Source of the DNA: Collinsella sp.
Lineage (GTDB): Bacteria > Actinomycetota > Coriobacteriia > Coriobacteriales > Coriobacteriaceae
Assembly (NCBI GenBank): GCA_019414245.1
Contig: DXMK01000015.1
Span: forward strand, 419,383-483,382
Length of the DNA: 64,000 nucleotides
Direction: 5' to 3'
Below the pieces are notes generated by a model. The model saw only the letters and a list, made by a program, of their open reading frames with translations. It searched no databases and was not told where the DNA came from. Made by a program: the position numbers and the translations under genes. The number at the start of each line of letters is the position of its first letter. The first letter of the stretch is position 1. Of this stretch, positions 17,274-24,831 are shown one piece after another.

Positions 17274-17283
17274 GAAGCCTTCC

Positions 17284-17706
17284 TTAACTTTCGTGCATGA
17301 GTGCAAAAGACATATCGGCGCGGCAGCAAACCTCACCGTTGACGCTCGCAGTACCCGTCGCAAAGCGGAACGGCCCGCGCGCACGCGTGATGGAGCACAC
17401 CAGATCCACCGTGTCGCCCGGGCGCACCGGACGCTTAAAGCGCACCTTGTCCAGACTCGTGTAGAACGGCGTCGCGCCGCGCGCCTCCTCATCGCCCATC
17501 AGCAGCACGCAGCAGTTCTGGGCGAGCATCTCGCACTGAATCACGCCGGGAACGACCGGGTTTCCCGGAAAATGTCCCTGCAAAAAGTACTCGTCGCCTG
17601 TAATCGTGATCTTGCCGTGGGCCTCGTCGCCCACCAGCTCGGCTTCGTCGAGCAAAAGCATCGGCTCGCGATGCGGTAATAGCTTCTTGAGCTCTTCTTT
17701 GTTCAT
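17284..17706 (-). CDS. fabZ: 3-hydroxyacyl-ACP dehydratase FabZ
   Basis: About 140 residues with the hot-dog-fold FabZ signature LLPHREPMLLLDE and the catalytic helix YFLQGHFPGNPVVPGVIQCE (His and Glu). It removes water from 3-hydroxyacyl-ACP. It sits between accB and accC, an arrangement seen in Firmicutes fab operons. ATG 17706 is preferred to GTG 17715 by ribosome-binding-site spacing. Confidence 0.95.
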   Translation of the reverse strand: MNKEELKKLLPHREPMLLLDEAELVGDEAHGKITITGDEYFLQGHFPGNPVVPGVIQCEMLAQNCCVLLMGDEEARGATPFYTSLDKVRFKRPVRPGDTVDLVCSITRARGPFRFATGTASVNGEVCCRADMSFALMHES

Positions 17707-17715
17707 GGATATCAC

Positions 17716-18189
17716 CTATCCGATCCTCATGAGGCAGCTGCCAAACTCCACGAGGTCGCCGTCGGCCACGCAGATCTCGAGCACCTCACCGTCTGCCTCG
17801 GCCGTCACCTCGTTGAGAACCTTCATGGCCTCGATGATGCAGAGGGTCTCGCCGGCCTTGACCTTGGAGCCCACGCGCACAAACGGCTCGTCGCCCGGCG
17901 CAGGGGCAGCATAGAAGACGCCCACCATGGGAGCAGCCACCTCGGTGCCCTTGGGCTCCGGCGCGGCGGCAGGTGTCTGCGTGGCGGGTTCCGGTGCGGC
18001 AGGCGCGACTGTGGGAGCTGCAACTTGAGCGGCCACGGCACCCGGCATAGGCACGGGCACGGCAACCGGCTGCGCGGCACTCGCGCGCTCGAGTTCGACC
18101 GCGGTGCCATCGGGCTCCTCAACACGTACGCGCGTAAGGCCGCGGTCCTCCATCACATCGGCTATCTCGGCAAGTCTTTTGGAATCCAT
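17716..18189 (-). CDS. accB: Acetyl-CoA carboxylase biotin carboxyl carrier protein
   Basis: The 157-residue protein has a short N-terminal domain, a Pro/Ala-rich linker (about residues 35-85) and a biotinyl domain with the EAMKVLNEV motif whose Lys carries biotin. It shuttles carboxyl groups between AccC and AccDA. The biotin ligase that must modify it is encoded divergently from the operon at 23570-24346. Confidence 0.95.
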   Translation of the reverse strand: MDSKRLAEIADVMEDRGLTRVRVEEPDGTAVELERASAAQPVAVPVPMPGAVAAQVAAPTVAPAAPEPATQTPAAAPEPKGTEVAAPMVGVFYAAPAPGDEPFVRVGSKVKAGETLCIIEAMKVLNEVTAEADGEVLEICVADGDLVEFGSCLMRIG

Positions 18190-18192
18190 GCT

Positions 18193-19443
18193 CTAGCTCC
18201 TCGTATATCTACGCAGCGCGATGGCGGCGTTGTGCCCGCCAAAGCCCAGGTTGGTCGAAAGCGCCCAGGTAAGGTCGGCGCGAACCGCTCGATTAGGCGT
18301 GTAATCAAGATCGCAGGCGGGATCGGGCGTGTGGTAGTTAATGGTCGGGGGCACCACGCCCTGCTCGAGCGCCATGGCACAGGCCATGACCTCGATGGCA
18401 CCCGTGGCACCGATCATGTGCCCGGTCATCGACTTGGTCGACGAGACGTGCGCGGCGCGTGCCGCGTCCTCGCCGAGCGCCCGCTTAATGCCTGTCGTCT
18501 CGGACGAATCGTTGAGCTTGGTCGAGGTGCCGTGGGCGTTGATGTAGAGACCCTCGGAAGGCTTGACGTCGCCCTCGGCTACCGCCAGCGATATCGCACG
18601 GGCAATGCCGGCGGCATCGGGGTCGGGGCTCGTAATGTGATAGGCATCATCGGTGTTGCCGTAGCCCACGACCTCGGCATAAATGTGCGCACCGCGCGCC
18701 TGCGCATGCTCCATGCTCTCGAGTACCAGCACGCAGGCGCCCTCACCCATCACAAAGCCATCGCGGTCTGCGTCGAACGGGCGGCAGGCCGTCGCGGGAT
18801 CGGGGTTGGTGGTCAATGCGCGGCAGGACGTAAAGCCTGCAACGGCATCGGGGATAATGGCCGCCTCGGCACCGCCCGCGAGGATCGCGTCGGCATAGCC
18901 GTGCTTGATAGCACGGAACGCCTCGCCCACCGCATGGGCCGAGGTCGCGCAAGCAGTCACGACTGGCAGGGTCGGTCCCTTTGCCTTGTGGCGGATCGCG
19001 ATATTGCCCGAAGCCATGTTGGGGATCATCATCGCAATCATATAGGGCGATGCGCGGCGAGGTCCACGATCGGCGATCGTGTGGACGTTGTCGACGAGCG
19101 TCGTCATGCCGCCCACGCCCGAGCCCACGTAGACGCCCAGACGCTCACGATCGATGGCGCCTTCGACATCAAAGCCCGCATCGTGCATTGCCTCGTCCGA
19201 AGCCGCCATCGCAAACTGAACGCAGGGGTCGAGATGCTTGGCGTCACGCTTGCCAAAGTACTCGTTGCCGTCAAAGCCCTTGACTTCGGCCGCCACCTTG
19301 ACGGTAAACGCATCGGTATCGAAGTGCGTGATCGGGCCGATGCCGCACGTGCCGGCACACATGGCCGCCCAGGTGGCAAGCGCGGTGTTGCCGAGCGGCG
19401 ATACGGCACCGATGCCGGTGATTGCAACTCTCTGTTCCATCAT
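18193..19443 (-). CDS. fabF: 3-oxoacyl-ACP synthase II
   Basis: About 416 residues with the KAS II catalytic Cys-His-His set: VVTACATSAHAVGEA, NAHGTSTKLNDSSE and STKSMTGHMIGATGA. It elongates acyl-ACP with malonyl-ACP. The start at 19443 (MMEQRVAITGIG) is chosen because GAGGAGA lies five bases upstream; an earlier in-frame ATG overlaps that site. Confidence 0.96.
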   Translation of the reverse strand: MMEQRVAITGIGAVSPLGNTALATWAAMCAGTCGIGPITHFDTDAFTVKVAAEVKGFDGNEYFGKRDAKHLDPCVQFAMAASDEAMHDAGFDVEGAIDRERLGVYVGSGVGGMTTLVDNVHTIADRGPRRASPYMIAMMIPNMASGNIAIRHKAKGPTLPVVTACATSAHAVGEAFRAIKHGYADAILAGGAEAAIIPDAVAGFTSCRALTTNPDPATACRPFDADRDGFVMGEGACVLVLESMEHAQARGAHIYAEVVGYGNTDDAYHITSPDPDAAGIARAISLAVAEGDVKPSEGLYINAHGTSTKLNDSSETTGIKRALGEDAARAAHVSSTKSMTGHMIGATGAIEVMACAMALEQGVVPPTINYHTPDPACDLDYTPNRAVRADLTWALSTNLGFGGHNAAIALRRYTRS

Positions 19444-19479
19444 GGTCTCCTCATCCAAGCCGTTCTTCGGCCCTGGTTT

Positions 19480-20253
19480 CTACATCGCCATTCCGCCGTC
19501 GACGCGCACGACCTCGCCCGTAATGTAAGCAGCCGCATCGCTCGCTAAAAAGCGCACCACGCCGGCCACTTCCTCGGGACGTGCCATGCGCTTAAGGGGA
19601 ATCTGTTCCTCGGTTGCCGTACGCACCTTCTCCGAGAGCTTTGCCGTCATATCTGTCTCGACAAACCCGGGGGCGACCGCGTTCGCTCGTACGCCACGAG
19701 GCGCAAGCTCGCGCGCCACCGCCTTGGTAAGCCCTATCACGCCCGCCTTGGAAGCAGCGTAGTTGGCTTGCCCGGCATTGCCCATCAGGCCCACGACCGA
19801 GCTCATGTTGACGACGCAACCGCCGCGCTGGCGCATAAAGGTCTTGGTGAGCGCGCGCGTCATATTGAATGTTCCCTTGAGATTGACATCGAGCACGCGA
19901 TCGAATGCGTCATCGCCCATGCGCATGAGCAGGCCATCGCGGGTGATGCCGGCGTTGTTGACGAGCGCCCAAATGGAACCAAAGTCGTTGAGGACCGCTT
20001 CCACGCACGCGTTGACAGCAGCGGGATCGGCCACGTCGCATTGATATGCGCGTGCCGTGGCGCCAACCGCCTCACAGGCTTCGCACGTCTCGCGCGCCGC
20101 ATCGACGCTGCCGGCATAGACGACGGCGATATCAAAGCCGTCCTCCGCCAGACCGACAGCGCAGGCGCGGCCGATACCCCGCGAGCCGCCCGTGACCAGT
20201 GCCACGCGACGTGAGTCGTTGCGCTCGAGCGCGCCATTGTTCAAGTTGCCCAT
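19480..20253 (-). CDS. fabG: 3-oxoacyl-ACP reductase
   Basis: The 257-residue short-chain dehydrogenase has the NADPH-binding TGGSRGIGRA motif, NNAGITRDGLLMRM, the catalytic Ser and YAASK motif, and a C-terminal ITGEVVRVDGGMAM. It performs the first reduction of the elongation cycle. It lies between fabD and fabF. Confidence 0.96.
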   Translation of the reverse strand: MGNLNNGALERNDSRRVALVTGGSRGIGRACAVGLAEDGFDIAVVYAGSVDAARETCEACEAVGATARAYQCDVADPAAVNACVEAVLNDFGSIWALVNNAGITRDGLLMRMGDDAFDRVLDVNLKGTFNMTRALTKTFMRQRGGCVVNMSSVVGLMGNAGQANYAASKAGVIGLTKAVARELAPRGVRANAVAPGFVETDMTAKLSEKVRTATEEQIPLKRMARPEEVAGVVRFLASDAAAYITGEVVRVDGGMAM

Positions 20254-20283
20254 GTCATTCCTTTCGGGTTACAGCCCTGTGGA

Positions 20284-21210
20284 CTATGCGAGCTCGTCGG
20301 CAATAGCTGCGACCTGCTCGGCCGTTTCGCACGAATACACGCGAGCGTCGCTCAGCGTACGCTTGACCAGGCCCGACAGCGTTTTGCCGGGGCCGACCTC
20401 AATAAACGTGTCGATGCCCTGATCCTGCAGCGCATGCAGGGTGTCAACCCAGCGCACGGCATGGCTCACCTGGTTGGCCAAGACATCCGATGCTGCTCGC
20501 GGGTCCGCCGGATAGGGCGCCGCCGTCATGTTTGCCATGACCGAAATCAGCAGCGAAGACGGCGCGTGGCCGGCTTGGATATACGTCGCCAGCCCCTCAG
20601 TCGCCTCGGCCATATAGGGGCTATGAAATGCACCCGACACCGCGACTTTCATAGCGCGGCCGCCAGCCTCTTTTACTAGGACGTCGAGCTCCTGCAGCGC
20701 CTCGGGCGCTCCGGCAACAACCGTCTGCTGCGGGCTGTTGTAGTTGACCGGCCAGCAGTCCTCGCCGGCCTGCGCAGCCAGGTTCTCGACTTGCGCCGCA
20801 TCGAGCTTAATGACGGCGCGCATGCCGCCCGGATGGCGCTCAGCAGCCGCGGCCATCAATGCCGCGCGCTCACACACGAGCTCAAAGCCCGCTCGCGTAT
20901 CGAACGCCCCCGCAAAGGTGAGCGCAGCGACCTCGCCCAGCGAGAATCCCGCACAGGCGGCAGGCACCACGCCGCGCTCGCGCAGTGCGGCAGCCGCTGC
21001 CAGGTCGTGAACAAACACGCAAGGCTGCGTGTTCTCGGTCTGCGAGAGCTCCTCCTTGGAGGCGCTTCGGCACTGCTCACTGGTTCCCGGACGCACCTCG
21101 TCGGCGATCGCGAACACCTCGGCAGCCGCCGGCGATGCTTCGATCAGGTCGACACCCATCGCGGGGTGCTGGGCACCCTGGCCGGCGAACAGAAACGCTA
21201 CGCTACCCAT
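20284..21210 (-). CDS. fabD: Malonyl-CoA:ACP transacylase
   Basis: The 308-residue protein has FLFAGQGAQHPAMG, the nucleophile elbow GFSLGEVAAL and the catalytic His in SGAFHSPYM. It loads malonate onto ACP. It overlaps fabK by 13 bp, consistent with translational coupling. Confidence 0.95.
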   Translation of the reverse strand: MGSVAFLFAGQGAQHPAMGVDLIEASPAAAEVFAIADEVRPGTSEQCRSASKEELSQTENTQPCVFVHDLAAAAALRERGVVPAACAGFSLGEVAALTFAGAFDTRAGFELVCERAALMAAAAERHPGGMRAVIKLDAAQVENLAAQAGEDCWPVNYNSPQQTVVAGAPEALQELDVLVKEAGGRAMKVAVSGAFHSPYMAEATEGLATYIQAGHAPSSLLISVMANMTAAPYPADPRAASDVLANQVSHAVRWVDTLHALQDQGIDTFIEVGPGKTLSGLVKRTLSDARVYSCETAEQVAAIADELA

Positions 21211-22142
21211 GCGGACGCACCCTTCAGGACGCGCTCGGCGCCATCGACCAGATCGTCAACGATTTCACGCGCGCTCTGGCGCTCGTTGACCATGCCGGCA
21301 ATCTGTCCACACAAAAACGAACCCTCTTCGTAATTGCCGTCCTTGGCGGCCTTACGCAGCGCACCGGTTCCCATAGCACCGAGCTCCTCGGAGCTTGCGC
21401 CCGCCGCCTCGTTCTTGGCATACGCGTTGGTGAAGGGGCTCTTAAGCGCACGCACCGGATGTCCCGTCGAGCGACCGGTCGCGCACGTCGAGGTGTCGTT
21501 GGCCTTCAGGACCATCTCCTTGTACTGCTCCGATACGGTGCACTCGCCTGCGACCAGAAAGCGCGTACCCACCTGCACGCCGGCGGCGCCCAGCATAAAG
21601 GCGGCCGCCACGCCGCGGCCGTCGGCAATACCGCCGGCGGCCACGACGGGAATGTCGACCGCATCGACGACCTGCGGCACCAGTGCCATCGTCGAGGTCT
21701 CGCCAATATGGCCGCCCGATTCGGTGCCCTCGGCAACAATCGCCGTGGCTCCACGACGTGCCACGAGGCGCGCCAGCGCCACCGAGGCAACGACCGGGAT
21801 GACCTTGATACCCGCCTCGTTCCACGCCTTCATGTACTTGGCGGGATTGCCGGCACCCGTCACGACGACCGGCACCTGCTCGTCGATCACAACCTGCGCG
21901 ACCTCGTCGGCAAACGGACTCATGAGCATAACGTTGACGCCAAAGGGCTTATCCGTCCTGGCGCGCAGCTCGTGAATCTGGTCGCGAAGCCAGTTGGCGT
22001 CGGCGTTCATGGCCGCGATAATCCCTAAGCCGCCCGCCTCGGACACTGCGGACGCCAACGAGGCGTCGGCAATCCAGGCCATACCGCCCTGGAACACGGG
22101 CTTTTCGATGCCGAGCAGATCGCAGAGAGGAGTCTTGAGCAT
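21198..22142 (-). CDS. fabK: Enoyl-ACP reductase FabK (FMN-dependent)
   Basis: The 314-residue TIM-barrel flavoprotein matches the FabK/nitronate monooxygenase family (FQGGMAWIADASLASAVSEA, GGLGIIAAMNAD, AEGTESGGHIGETSTMALVP). Its position between acpP and fabD identifies it as the enoyl reductase rather than a nitronate monooxygenase. Using FabK in place of FabI usually gives intrinsic triclosan tolerance (family knowledge). Confidence 0.92.
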   Translation of the reverse strand: MLKTPLCDLLGIEKPVFQGGMAWIADASLASAVSEAGGLGIIAAMNADANWLRDQIHELRARTDKPFGVNVMLMSPFADEVAQVVIDEQVPVVVTGAGNPAKYMKAWNEAGIKVIPVVASVALARLVARRGATAIVAEGTESGGHIGETSTMALVPQVVDAVDIPVVAAGGIADGRGVAAAFMLGAAGVQVGTRFLVAGECTVSEQYKEMVLKANDTSTCATGRSTGHPVRALKSPFTNAYAKNEAAGASSEELGAMGTGALRKAAKDGNYEEGSFLCGQIAGMVNERQSAREIVDDLVDGAERVLKGASAWVA

Positions 22143-22144
22143 CT

Positions 22145-22381
22145 CTACTTCTCCAATGCCGCCTCGACCGTATCGGCGAACTCGCCGACCGTCTTGGGGT
22201 TCTCCTCGGTATCGAGCTGGATGCCAAACTCGTCCTCGACGGCGACGAGGATCTCGACGGTGCCCAGACTGTCGAGACCAATCTCCTCGAGCGTGGACTC
22301 GGGCTTCATCTCGACGTCGTCAAGGCCAGCGGTCTCGCGGATAACGTCGCAAACGCGCTCGAAGGTCTTCTGATCTGCCAT
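22145..22381 (-). CDS. acpP: Acyl carrier protein
   Basis: The 78-residue acidic protein has the phosphopantetheine site GLDSLGTVEIL. It carries the growing fatty acyl chain. It lies directly after fabH and 2 bp before fabK. Confidence 0.95.
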   Translation of the reverse strand: MADQKTFERVCDVIRETAGLDDVEMKPESTLEEIGLDSLGTVEILVAVEDEFGIQLDTEENPKTVGEFADTVEAALEK

Positions 22382-22433
22382 GGTAGTTCTCCTTTGGTTG
22401 TGCCCTAGGGGCGTTTTTATTTCCTATGTGCGA

Positions 22434-23393
22434 CTACTTCCAACGAAGCAGATAGCCACCTATATCCAGGCCGGCGCCAAATCCAACGAGGGCGATGGTG
22501 TCGCCCGCATTCAGTGCGTCGGTGCGTGCCAGCCGGTCAAGCGCAAAGGGAATGCAGGCGCTCGAAATGTTGCCGGTCTCGCGCAGCGTTCGAATCACGC
22601 GCTCGTCTGGCACGCCGAGGCGCTTGACCGCCTGGCTCAGGATTCGTTCGTTAGCCTGATGGAATACAAAATGATCGATATCTTCGACCGAAATGCCCGC
22701 ATCGCTCGCAAGCTTATGGACCGTGTCGCAGATGGCGTTGACGCCGAACTTGAACACGCGGCGGCCATTCATGGACAGCACGCTCTCGCTATCTGCGGAG
22801 GCCTTAAACGGCGAGGTACCGACCAGACCGGGAACGCGCAACGTCTCGACATCGGGTGCGGTCGAAAGCTCAACAGCGAGGGGATTCTCTCCCCCAGCCT
22901 CTATGACCGCAGCACCCGCGCCATCGCCAAAGAGCACGCAGGTGGCGCGGTCGGTCCAGTCGAGCGCGCGCGTCATCTGCTCGGCAGCAACGACAAGCAC
23001 ATGCTTGGCTCGTCCTCGGGCGATATAGCCCTCGGCAACATCGAGCGCAAATACGAAGCCGGCGCAGGCCGCCGAGACATCGAAGGCAGGGCACGTCGCG
23101 CCTAGTCGCTCAGCAACGGCACACGCCTCAGCGGGAACAAGATGGTCACCCGTCGTCGTCGAGCAGACGATCAAATCCAACTGGCTCGCGTCGATTCCGG
23201 ACACCTGGAGTGCCCGCTCGCTCGCCGCTACGGCAAGGTCATCAAGTGACTCGGTGGTGCAGACGTGGCGGCTCTTGATACCTGTGCGGGTAAAAATCCA
23301 CTCATCCGAGGTATCGAGGAACTCGGACAGCTCGTCATTGGAAACACTGCGCTTAGGAAGCGCCGAGCCCGTTCCAAGAATCGTGAAACCCAT
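22434..23393 (-). CDS. fabH: 3-oxoacyl-ACP synthase III
   Basis: About 319 residues with the FabH Cys-His-Asn triad in SAACAGFVFAL, VFHQANERI and ETGNISSACIP. It starts fatty acid synthesis by condensing acyl-CoA with malonyl-ACP. The start at 23393 has AGGAGG upstream; an earlier in-frame start lacks one. It is the first gene of the ten-gene fab/acc operon. Confidence 0.95.
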   Translation of the reverse strand: MGFTILGTGSALPKRSVSNDELSEFLDTSDEWIFTRTGIKSRHVCTTESLDDLAVAASERALQVSGIDASQLDLIVCSTTTGDHLVPAEACAVAERLGATCPAFDVSAACAGFVFALDVAEGYIARGRAKHVLVVAAEQMTRALDWTDRATCVLFGDGAGAAVIEAGGENPLAVELSTAPDVETLRVPGLVGTSPFKASADSESVLSMNGRRVFKFGVNAICDTVHKLASDAGISVEDIDHFVFHQANERILSQAVKRLGVPDERVIRTLRETGNISSACIPFALDRLARTDALNAGDTIALVGFGAGLDIGGYLLRWK

Positions 23394-23410
23394 CACTAAC
23401 CTCCTTTGAG

Positions 23411-23476
23411 TTGTTGACGTGTTTACATCGACCATGAGAGGATAGCGCATTTCAGTCGTTGTTGACGTGTTAACAT
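23411..23476. promoter_or_regulatory. Direct-repeat operator candidate between fabH and birA
   Basis: Two near-identical sites, GTTGACGTGTTTACAT at 23413-23428 and GTTGACGTGTTAACAT at 23461-23476, lie 48 bp apart in the divergent promoter region. Each is an imperfect palindrome (TGTTGAC...GTTAACA in the second). They may bind a fatty-acid regulator controlling both directions (inference); no regulator gene is adjacent. Confidence 0.45.
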
Positions 23477-23569
23477 TAAATTGCCCAAATGCGACACAGG
23501 CTTCACATTGTGTCTATCTCTCGACACCATTACGTTATTCACTTATTCATTAAGGAGGTAGCAGCCGTT

Positions 23570-24346
23570 ATGGATGCCAAATTAACGATAGTCGACGTAA
23601 CCGGATCGACCAACGATGACCTGCTCGAAGCAGGTAAACAGGGAGCGCCGCATGGCACGGGACTTGCCGCCCGGGCTCAGACAGCAGGACGCGGCCGGCG
23701 CGGCCACAAGTGGGATTCAACCGCCGGCAACCTATTGCTTTCGATTGCCCTGCGTCCATGCGTTAATCCTGCGAAGTACTCTGGTCTTGCCGCCGTCAGC
23801 GGCCTAGCGGTGCTCGAGGCGCTCGAAAAACAGGGTCTTGCAAACGAGATTGGCCTCAAATGGCCCAACGACCTGGTCGCGCGTGGACGCAAGCTCGGCG
23901 GCATTCTGGTCGAGGCCGCACGCGATAACGAAGGCAAACCTTTCGCCGTCTGCGGTATTGGCGTCAATGTGAACTATGCGCCCCAAGAAGTGCCCGATGG
24001 CGGCCTGCCGGCAATCGGTCTCTCGGACCTTAACGAGAACGTTCCTGCTGTCGACATGCTCCTCGATGAGGTCTATCACGCAGTTATAGACGCTGTAGAT
24101 GCCTGGGCAGAACGCCTCAACGCCATGGAAGAAAACACCGGACCGCTCGCGCCCGTCCACGACGAATATATCGCTCACCTCAATTGGATTGGGAAGCACG
24201 TTATCGCCCGCTCACCCGCTGGAGACGAGCTGGCACGCGGCATCTTTAAAACCGTCGATGCCTTTGGTCGCGCGTGCATCGAGACAGAAGACGACTTGCG
24301 ATCCTTCCATTTTGAGGAGGCATCGCTGCGTCCCGTGAGTGAATAG
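23570..24346 (+). CDS. birA: Biotin--[acetyl-CoA-carboxylase] ligase, catalytic type
   Basis: About 258 residues with the biotin ligase motif AGRGRRGHKWDS, GLKWPNDLVARGRKLGGIL and GIGVNVN. It makes biotinyl-AMP and attaches biotin to AccB. There is no N-terminal helix-turn-helix, so it is a non-regulatory (group I) ligase. The start at 23570 follows TAAGGAGG; an upstream in-frame start lacks a site. It is transcribed divergently from the fab operon whose AccB is its substrate. Confidence 0.93.
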   Translation: MDAKLTIVDVTGSTNDDLLEAGKQGAPHGTGLAARAQTAGRGRRGHKWDSTAGNLLLSIALRPCVNPAKYSGLAAVSGLAVLEALEKQGLANEIGLKWPNDLVARGRKLGGILVEAARDNEGKPFAVCGIGVNVNYAPQEVPDGGLPAIGLSDLNENVPAVDMLLDEVYHAVIDAVDAWAERLNAMEENTGPLAPVHDEYIAHLNWIGKHVIARSPAGDELARGIFKTVDAFGRACIETEDDLRSFHFEEASLRPVSE

Positions 24347-24406
24347 GGTGCCACAGCCAGCCGCTCGGCAGCCTTACCCGGCGATCCAAACCCATCATGC
24401 CAAACA

Positions 24407-24443
24407 AAAGGGCCCCGCTACCGTAACGGCAGCGGGGCCCTTT
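24407..24443. terminator. Bidirectional terminator between birA and rpsJ
   Basis: A perfect 13-bp stem (AAAGGGCCCCGCT / AGCGGGGCCCTTT) lies between the converging ends of birA and the rpsL-rpsJ operon. Confidence 0.9.
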
Positions 24444-24462
24444 AAGCTATGAGCGATATCGC

Positions 24463-24771
24463 TTAGAGCTTGATGTCGATGTCGACACCAGCGGGAAGGT
24501 CGAGACGCATAAGCGAATCAACGGTGCCCGAGGTGGGGTCGAGGATGTCGATGAGGCGCTTGTGGGTGCGCATCTCGAACTGCTCACGGGAGTCCTTGTT
24601 CACGTGCGGCGAGCGGATGACCGTGTACAGGTTGCGCTCGGTGGGCAGGGGGACAGGACCGGAAACGCGAGCGCCGGTCTTCTGAGCGGTCTCGACGATG
24701 AGCTTCGCGGACTGATCGACGACCTCGTGATCATAGCCCTTGAGGCGAATGCGGATCTTCTGGGTAGCCAA
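24463..24771 (-). CDS. rpsJ: 30S ribosomal protein S10
   Basis: The 102-residue protein is S10 (IRIRLKGYDHEVVDQSA, GPVPLPTERNLYTVIRSPHV, EMRTHKRLIDIL). It is part of the 30S head and also NusE in antitermination. It normally starts the S10 operon, but here it is the last gene after fusA, followed by a terminator, while rplC is 14 kb away. The 60-bp gap to fusA, where tuf is often found, holds only a small GCGAGA/TCTCGC hairpin (24790-24806). Confidence 0.97.
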   Translation of the reverse strand: MATQKIRIRLKGYDHEVVDQSAKLIVETAQKTGARVSGPVPLPTERNLYTVIRSPHVNKDSREQFEMRTHKRLIDILDPTSGTVDSLMRLDLPAGVDIDIKL

Positions 24772-24831
24772 CTTAAACCTCCAAAGAGTGCGAGAGATGT
24801 TCTCGCGGATTACGTAACAGGGAGCTCGAAC

